A stretch of DNA of 64,000 nucleotides from Lineus longissimus (taxonomy: Eukaryota > Nemertea > Pilidiophora > Heteronemertea > Lineidae), in the NCBI RefSeq assembly GCF_910592395.1, contig NC_088312.1, positions 12,584,001 to 12,648,000 on the forward strand. Direction: 5' to 3'. The translations under genes and the position numbers were made by a program. This document shows, one piece after another, positions 61,501 to 64,000 of this stretch. Under the pieces are notes generated by a model. That model was not told the origin of the DNA. It saw only the letters and a list, made by a program, of their open reading frames with translations, and ran no database searches. Every line of letters starts with the position of its first letter. Position 1 is the first letter of the stretch.

Positions 61501-62607
61501 AAAGTAGATGTGATAATAGGTCTTCGTCCTTTTGAAAACTGGGCCGATTTGGTGAGTTCTTCTGTTAAAGGAGTAGACCGTTCGTAATTGCAGGTGGTCC
61601 AGTTAAATAGAAATCCACTAATACGCAATGCCGTAGTGCAGTTATTATGAATACGAATATGTTGACACTGGGTATGTCTACACAACAGCAATGTTGAAAT
61701 TTATGTTTAGTATGTTTTTACGCAATTTGAAGTTTTCAAAATCAATTGCAAGTTCGAAATCTTAAACGAACGGTGTGGGCCTTATGTTTGATTTTTTTGG
61801 CTATGTCTTATAGGATATGAGAGTTTACGCTGTTTCCCTAGTCCTATGAGGAATTCAACTTGCTCTGGCATTGCCGATTGGGTTCAAGCAAATATTCATC
61901 AACTTGCTTGATAGATATTTGGTGTACAGAATCTTTGATTTTAGATCTGTGTCTTATTCATCGGTCAGTAGAACCTCCTGACACAGCTGCTCAGAGGGCC
62001 CAGGACTTTGCCATTATCGGCTTGCAAGCCTACAAGCCAAGGCAAGGACGGTACTGGCACTGCCTACTGGGTACTTTACGCACAGACCTCAAACAGGTTG
62101 GACTAGCATCGCCCTCACAGCAAGGCCAGGTGGCCGAGAACAATGCGAAGGGCTGACATGTAGTCCTGTTTTGCTAAGGTACCTTATTTTGAGTTCTTCT
62201 GTTAGGTTTGATTTTAGATTCAGTTGGGGTATATCTTAGAAGGTTTGAGATCACACTCTCATCCCCAGCCCTAAGAGGGGTTTAACTTGGTCTGCCATCG
62301 CTACATGGGTGCATCAAGCTTTCCAAGGGCTAAACTTCCCACAAACCTGTAGCAATGGGTTAATCAATTGCTTATTTTCTGCACTTCAGGTTCATAAGTT
62401 AGACAAGCACAAACTGCTGGCAATCCAGTTGATCGAGAATTGCAAGACGATGCTGGCAATGCAGAATGTCGTCACAAAATTGATGAGGAAATGCGAGAAG
62501 ATTTCGATGGACATGGGCCACTTGGTCACCAGGCTGACGGCAGAGAACAACCTCATTGATGATAACTTACTGCAGATCATGAGGCAGCCAAAATCATTGA
62601 ATCCAAA
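47988..62607 (+). CDS. SMARCAD1: SMARCAD1 ortholog, N-terminal half (eleven coding exons; continues past the window)
   Basis: The gene encodes a Fun30-type SNF2 ATPase that remodels nucleosomes in heterochromatin maintenance and DNA end resection. Eleven exons joined by hand keep one frame for about 1,388 residues. Order: short N-terminus, basic/acidic linker with KKRKR, CUE-like 1 (exon 4), a long Ser/Pro/Lys-rich disordered region and CUE 2 (exon 5), CUE 3 (exon 6), acidic stretch with 11 Asp and CUE 4 (exons 7-8), acidic DEDEDFDSEESD (exon 9), then the diagnostic pre-helicase block RRILAFFNDST, GCSIKKVDVIIGLRPFENWADL and CKTMLAMQNVVTKLMRKCE (exons 10-11). These match human SMARCAD1's GLRPF/ELRPF-NSW region residue by residue. 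Exon 11 ends at the SLNPK site just before the SNF2 domain. Vertebrate proteins have two CUE domains and a far shorter N-terminus. Confidence 0.93.
48631..48912 (+). pseudogene. LINE 3' coding remnant in SMARCAD1 intron 1
   Basis: The frame reads FKILTVVYKCYRQLAPKYLE, then RSADKNLLVTPRFQSSSFGG and ALAWNSLGQGLRQEDTLNKF, the conserved extreme C-terminus of Jockey/CR1-like LINE ORF2, with a stop at 48912. The 3' flank ends in GCGCTTTATAAATTTAACTT and ATT-type repeats near 49005, a typical tail. The host intron is on the same strand. Confidence 0.85.
49348..49537 (+). CDS. SMARCAD1: SMARCAD1 exon 2
   Basis: Acceptor TCTTTTGCAG and donor GTAAGTG bound 190 nt. Two of three frames contain an early stop, so only one phase (1 in, 2 out) is open. 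It encodes IPDAPDVQPSPLKKKTTL through SGDEEAGESDGPWL, a charged disordered linker. Confidence 0.8.
50085..50345 (-). mobile_element. tRNA-derived SINE in SMARCAD1 intron 2
   Basis: On the minus strand the head reads GGAGCCGCTGCGGTGTAGTG, has A-box-like GTGTAGTGGC and B-box-like GGGTTCAATCCC at tRNA-like spacing. It lies 36 bp upstream of exon 3's acceptor in antisense orientation. The far end is set only approximately. Confidence 0.65.
50381..50460 (+). CDS. SMARCAD1: SMARCAD1 exon 3
   Basis: An 80-nt exon follows TTAATTTTAG and ends at GTAAGT. With the carried-over bases it reads KKRKRQPVVESESDLSFD and DEEDPFAN: a candidate nuclear localisation signal directly followed by an acidic casein-kinase-type serine cluster. 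Confidence 0.85.
51115..51300 (+). CDS. SMARCAD1: SMARCAD1 exon 4 with CUE-like domain 1
   Basis: The exon (186 nt, phase 1 at both ends) follows a long T tract and CAG and ends at GTGAGAG. It encodes one module: HFKENVLKLKNCFPGKAEAL, IEKAIKRSRNFFDAENYVIK. The FP dipeptide, the following hydrophobic pair and the final aromatic/Leu-type helix correspond to a three-helix CUE fold that binds ubiquitin. Removal of the exon would keep the frame. Confidence 0.88.
52497..54977 (+). CDS. SMARCAD1: SMARCAD1 exon 5, giant disordered exon plus CUE domain 2
   Basis: This 2,481-nt internal exon (phase 1-1) runs from CTTTTCAG to donor GTCAGT. It encodes about 827 residues rich in Ser, Pro, Thr, Gln and Lys. 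The centre (about 53180-53880) is a degenerate array of SPVKRQR / NQAKRQR / SPAKRQQ / IPAKKQP units, the last three being nearly perfect 42-nt repeats. The SP-K motifs could bind DNA or be CDK substrates; that is inference. The end is a CUE domain: FNKLTWQFPNVTESLLLEAV, THTYNYAIDYVLSHHCD. No intron signals with open continuation were needed inside. Confidence 0.88.
53741..53866 (+). repeat. In-frame 42-nt tandem repeat in SMARCAD1 exon 5
   Basis: Three consecutive units code for (S/I)PAKKQ(P/S)TS(A/T)PKT, differing by only a few bases; the DNA phrase CCAGCCAAAAAGCAG recurs every 42 nt. The near identity suggests recent slippage or unequal exchange and likely length variation. Confidence 0.85.
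56069..56278 (+). CDS. SMARCAD1: SMARCAD1 exon 6 with CUE domain 3
   Basis: The acceptor CTTCCAG at 56062-56068 is the one that keeps frame with exon 5. The exon encodes VTARIQNLAAHFPTQSRVFL, EQAVKTCYSFNAAVDYVISH, closely parallel to CUE 2. Two donors keep the frame: GTGAGC after 56263 (stronger) or GTATCC after 56278. Phase is 1 at both ends. Confidence 0.85.
56465..56642 (+). mobile_element. Family A MITE, copy 3 (SMARCAD1 intron 6)
   Basis: CAGTAGAACCTCTCTATTAA at left and GGGAGGTTCCACTG at right, TA on each side. It is in sense orientation to the host gene, about 190 bp after exon 6. Confidence 0.85.
56913..58045 (+). mobile_element. Family B 1.13-kb element, copy 2 (SMARCAD1 intron 6)
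   Basis: This is the inverted counterpart of 33147-34305. It opens TTTTAGCTCACCTCTTAGCA then GAGGTGAGC, a hairpin, followed by a CGTC/CGT array of about 55 bp, then three ~310-bp monomers and the end GGCCCTGGCCATTTCATT. Each monomer carries TCAAGGTCACAnAGGTCA-type sequence (57272, 57573, 57886). No coding capacity. Confidence 0.88.
58243..58420 (+). mobile_element. Family A MITE, copy 4, abutting SMARCAD1 exon 7
   Basis: The element ends GGTTCCACTG and its TA duplication sits at 58421-58422. Exon 7 starts at 58430, so the only sequence between is TTTCCAG. Its CACTAAG word lies about 25 nt before the splice site, a plausible branch site. Confidence 0.85.
58430..58677 (+). CDS. SMARCAD1: SMARCAD1 exon 7 with poly-Asp tract and first half of CUE 4
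   Basis: A 248-nt exon after TTTCCAG ends at GTGAGTGG, phase 1 in and 0 out. It encodes VIRFPAKKRARVLVSDDSFN, then Phe plus 11 Asp from a GAT microsatellite, then ITARVGFLQEAFPDHSPK, the first helix and FP motif of the fourth CUE module. The poly-Asp DNA (58552-58584) is a likely length polymorphism. Confidence 0.87.
59657..59801 (+). CDS. SMARCAD1: SMARCAD1 exon 8, second half of CUE 4
   Basis: The exon follows TTTTCAG and ends at GTATGTG, phase 0 in and 1 out (145 nt). KLEEVLASCDYSVEDATTTL completes the CUE fold begun in exon 7, followed by DDLPDIKRARSLQEMKHHEK, a basic helix. Confidence 0.87.
60050..60783 (-). pseudogene. Antisense LINE 3' end in SMARCAD1 intron 8
   Basis: On the minus strand a 167-aa frame (60280-60783) ends with SRFFILAHNRTSSSFFNQ..., LILHTFRAIHHQAPGYIIDM, SLRSSNSVVLSVPRSKTKLY and FRVAGPKLWNSLSSYLKDIH, the conserved C-terminus of Jockey/CR1-like ORF2. 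The 3' part runs through GGAGCATGCAATGCATGATC to an ATT-rich tail at 60050-60070. It is 5'-truncated and opposite to the host gene. Confidence 0.88.
60908..61008 (+). CDS. SMARCAD1: SMARCAD1 exon 9 (acidic)
   Basis: A 101-nt exon after GTTGCCAG ends at GTATGT, phase 1 in and 0 out. It reads NRQGRSNADGDMLSDCDFEV then DEDEDFDSEESDLE, matching in position and composition the acidic DEDYSSGEE stretch of vertebrate SMARCAD1. Confidence 0.88.
61207..61380 (+). mobile_element. Family A MITE, copy 5, just upstream of SMARCAD1 exon 10
   Basis: CAGTAGAACAACTCTATGAA to GAGAGGTTCTACT, diverged at both ends. Only about 20 bp of pyrimidine-rich sequence separates it from exon 10. All five family A copies in the window have the same orientation. 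Confidence 0.8.
61402..61551 (+). CDS. SMARCAD1: SMARCAD1 exon 10 (pre-helicase conserved block)
   Basis: A 150-nt exon, phase 0-0, after TTTGTCTTCTAG and before GTGAGT. VRRRILAFFNDSTQQECSAV, PGCSIKKVDVIIGLRPFENW align with the KILHFLQDAS...CSQKK...LRPFNSW region of vertebrate SMARCAD1, the most diagnostic match in the gene. Confidence 0.93.
61566..61783. mobile_element. Family D MITE, copy 2 (SMARCAD1 intron 10)
   Basis: TAAAGGAGTAGACCGTTCGT and CGAACGGTGTGGGCC ends are imperfect inverted repeats. The interior word CCGTAGTGCAGTTATTATGA matches 28586-28815 inverted. It begins 14 bp after the exon 10 donor. Confidence 0.7.
61784..62389. other. Remainder of SMARCAD1 intron 10
   Basis: An apparent frame at 61860-62156 has no supporting splice sites, and exon 10 joins exon 11 directly in a way that matches the vertebrate protein, so it is not needed as an exon. 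Two similar phrases (CCTAGTCCTATGAGGAATTC near 61838 and CCAGCCCTAAGAGGGGTTTA near 62265, each followed by ACTTG-C-TC-TGCC) hint at an old duplication. Confidence 0.5.
62390..62607 (+). CDS. SMARCAD1: SMARCAD1 exon 11 (last in window)
   Basis: The exon after GCACTTCAG ends at GTATGT, phase 0 in and 2 out. It encodes KLLAIQLIENCKTMLAMQNV, VTKLMRKCEKISMDMGHLVT and ends SLNPK, where vertebrate SMARCAD1 has SLKPYQ at the start of the SNF2 ATPase. The next exon must begin with one base completing Lys. Confidence 0.92.
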
Positions 62608-64000
62608 GTATGTTTTTAGCTCAGCTGACAAAGTCAGCGGAGCTAGTCAAATAGCTATTCGATTGGTGTCCGTCCTTCCACCCATCCTGCCATCCTTCCA
62701 TCCATCCATCCATCTGTAGGCAAAGTTGGGCATTTTGTAATCATACAACCGAGGCACTTCAAATCTAGTCTTGCTTATAAACACCGCAGAAAATGTTGCT
62801 TACGGAAAAAAATTTGGGCGATTCGACTCAAATTCAGCTCCCCAGGGGGCAAAATGCGTAAATGAAAAAACAATTTTTTGACGCTCTATTCCAGCAGATA
62901 AAAGCTCGAAATAAAGTTGAAAAGGTCTTCATGATACAGAAGTTTTGATATAAAATAGATTAGTGTGGATTTATATCACCAGTTGGCGGTAGTGAGCAAA
63001 ACTGTTGTTTGACCCCGGATGACCCCGCTTTAAATTTCCCGCCGGTTACCTGGAGTACTATCATCAAGAAAATGGCGGTGACCTTTTTATTTCTACCGGA
63101 GCGATGATTTTGTAAGTGACAAATTTTCTTTTTTAAGCCTTTACGGAAACGTATTTTGGTACGAAACTTCACACGTTTATAGAAAAGATCAACGAGAATG
63201 TGTTCAAATGCCCTCATAACGATGAGTTCAACAGAATTTGGTCAAAACAACCTTCGAATGGAGTCAACTTTCTTTGCGAAATTGAAGCGACGACATCATT
63301 ATTTATCGTAATTTATGCAGATCTGAGTCCAGCTGATGGGCGATGTTTTGATTTGTGTTCAAACTATTGGAAACTTCGGAAATTAGTTCTATTAGTTCTA
63401 CTATTCCGTAGGAGTATATTATAGCCATTGATGTTGACAGCTAAAAGCATGAAAACTTTGTTCAGGTTTCTCGTCCAATCACGTGACCTCTCCAACACTC
63501 GATAATGCACTCTTTTCGTCCACGTTTTAGGCCAATCTTCGGCCTGAACATGAAATCTAATAAGCGCAGTACTTAAATCAGATGTTTCTCTCGCCTTGAA
63601 AACATTCCTGGGTAAAATCCATTGAGATTAGCCGAGTTAATCCACTTTTTCCGTGCCTAAAATCTCTGCCGCTGAATTCTATAAATAGAAACTATTAACA
63701 TCGCGGCAGTGTGGTTCCCATTGTGCGCCCTCCCACTTCACACCATGTCAGGAACTTTTACGGAGAGAGAGGGCGTGCGGTAAGAAGAATTGCCAAAATG
63801 ACGTCACGTTTTCCTGGCAATGTCTCTTTAATTGCCAGACCAGTCAAGCATTGGGAAAGCATCTTTAATTCAGACAACGTTAGAACTCGAAAAACGAATA
63901 TGTTAATTTGCAAAATTAAAAGCAGATTTCACCACTAACCAGCCAAATCGGAATACGACGGCACAAAATGTTCTCGCTTTCCTCCTGCTAAAAAACCTTG
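62608..64000. other. SMARCAD1 intron 11 (partial), with a TE edge right after the donor
   Basis: TTAGCTCAGCTGACAAAGTC then AGCGGAGCTA begins 9 bp after the exon boundary, followed by CCATCC repeats (62680-62716) and CCCCAGGGGGCAAAATGCG, a layout like family B (hairpin head, triplet/tetramer array, GGGGGCAAA block) but different in sequence. No helicase exon (for example the GLNWL or DEMGLGKT region) is seen up to 64000. Confidence 0.6.

Noticed and set aside
61860-62156. 98-aa frame inside SMARCAD1 intron 10
   Set aside because: Exon 10 joins exon 11 in phase and matches the vertebrate protein without it; no matching acceptor and donor.

Overview
This is nuclear DNA from an animal, most likely a marine invertebrate. 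Genes are split by GT-AG introns, spacing is wide and AT-rich, and tRNA-derived SINE heads, LINE 3' ends, MITEs and simple repeats fill the gaps. The recurring TACATGTA and GTAGGCCTA words are common in ambulacrarian, cephalochordate and lophotrochozoan genomes, but the phylum cannot be fixed from this window.

Three protein-coding genes can be supported. (1) 6464-7633 (+) is an intronless rhodopsin-class GPCR of 389 aa with an FMRFamide/orphan-peptide-receptor look and an unusually short second extracellular loop. (2) 30148-32174 (-) holds three in-phase exons of a chloride intracellular channel gene (CLIC, Drosophila Clic / nematode EXC-4 type). Its 5' exon is not securely found. (3) 47988-62607 (+) is the N-terminal half of a SMARCAD1 ortholog (Fun30-type SNF2 remodeller). 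Eleven coding exons were assembled by hand, every junction keeps the frame, and the last ends just before the helicase, which lies beyond the right edge.

The SMARCAD1 gene is the most interesting part. It encodes about 1,390 residues before the ATPase, against roughly 500 in vertebrates. It has four CUE-like ubiquitin-binding modules rather than two, and a 2.5-kb exon coding for a Ser/Pro/Lys-rich disordered region with tandem (S/I)PAK(K/R)Q repeats. The first three CUE-bearing exons are symmetric (phase 1-1).

The remainder is repeat-rich. Named here for convenience: family A, about 180-bp MITEs with TA duplications, five copies all in one orientation, two of them just upstream of SMARCAD1 acceptors; family B, about 1.15-kb elements built of three ~310-bp monomers that each carry nuclear-receptor-like half-sites; families C-F and H, smaller repeats with terminal inverted repeats or inverted copies; several foldback hairpins; a PIF/Harbinger-derived palindrome at 42.7-44.2 kb; and four non-LTR retrotransposon 3' ends. 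No rRNA, CRISPR array or convincing functional tRNA was seen.
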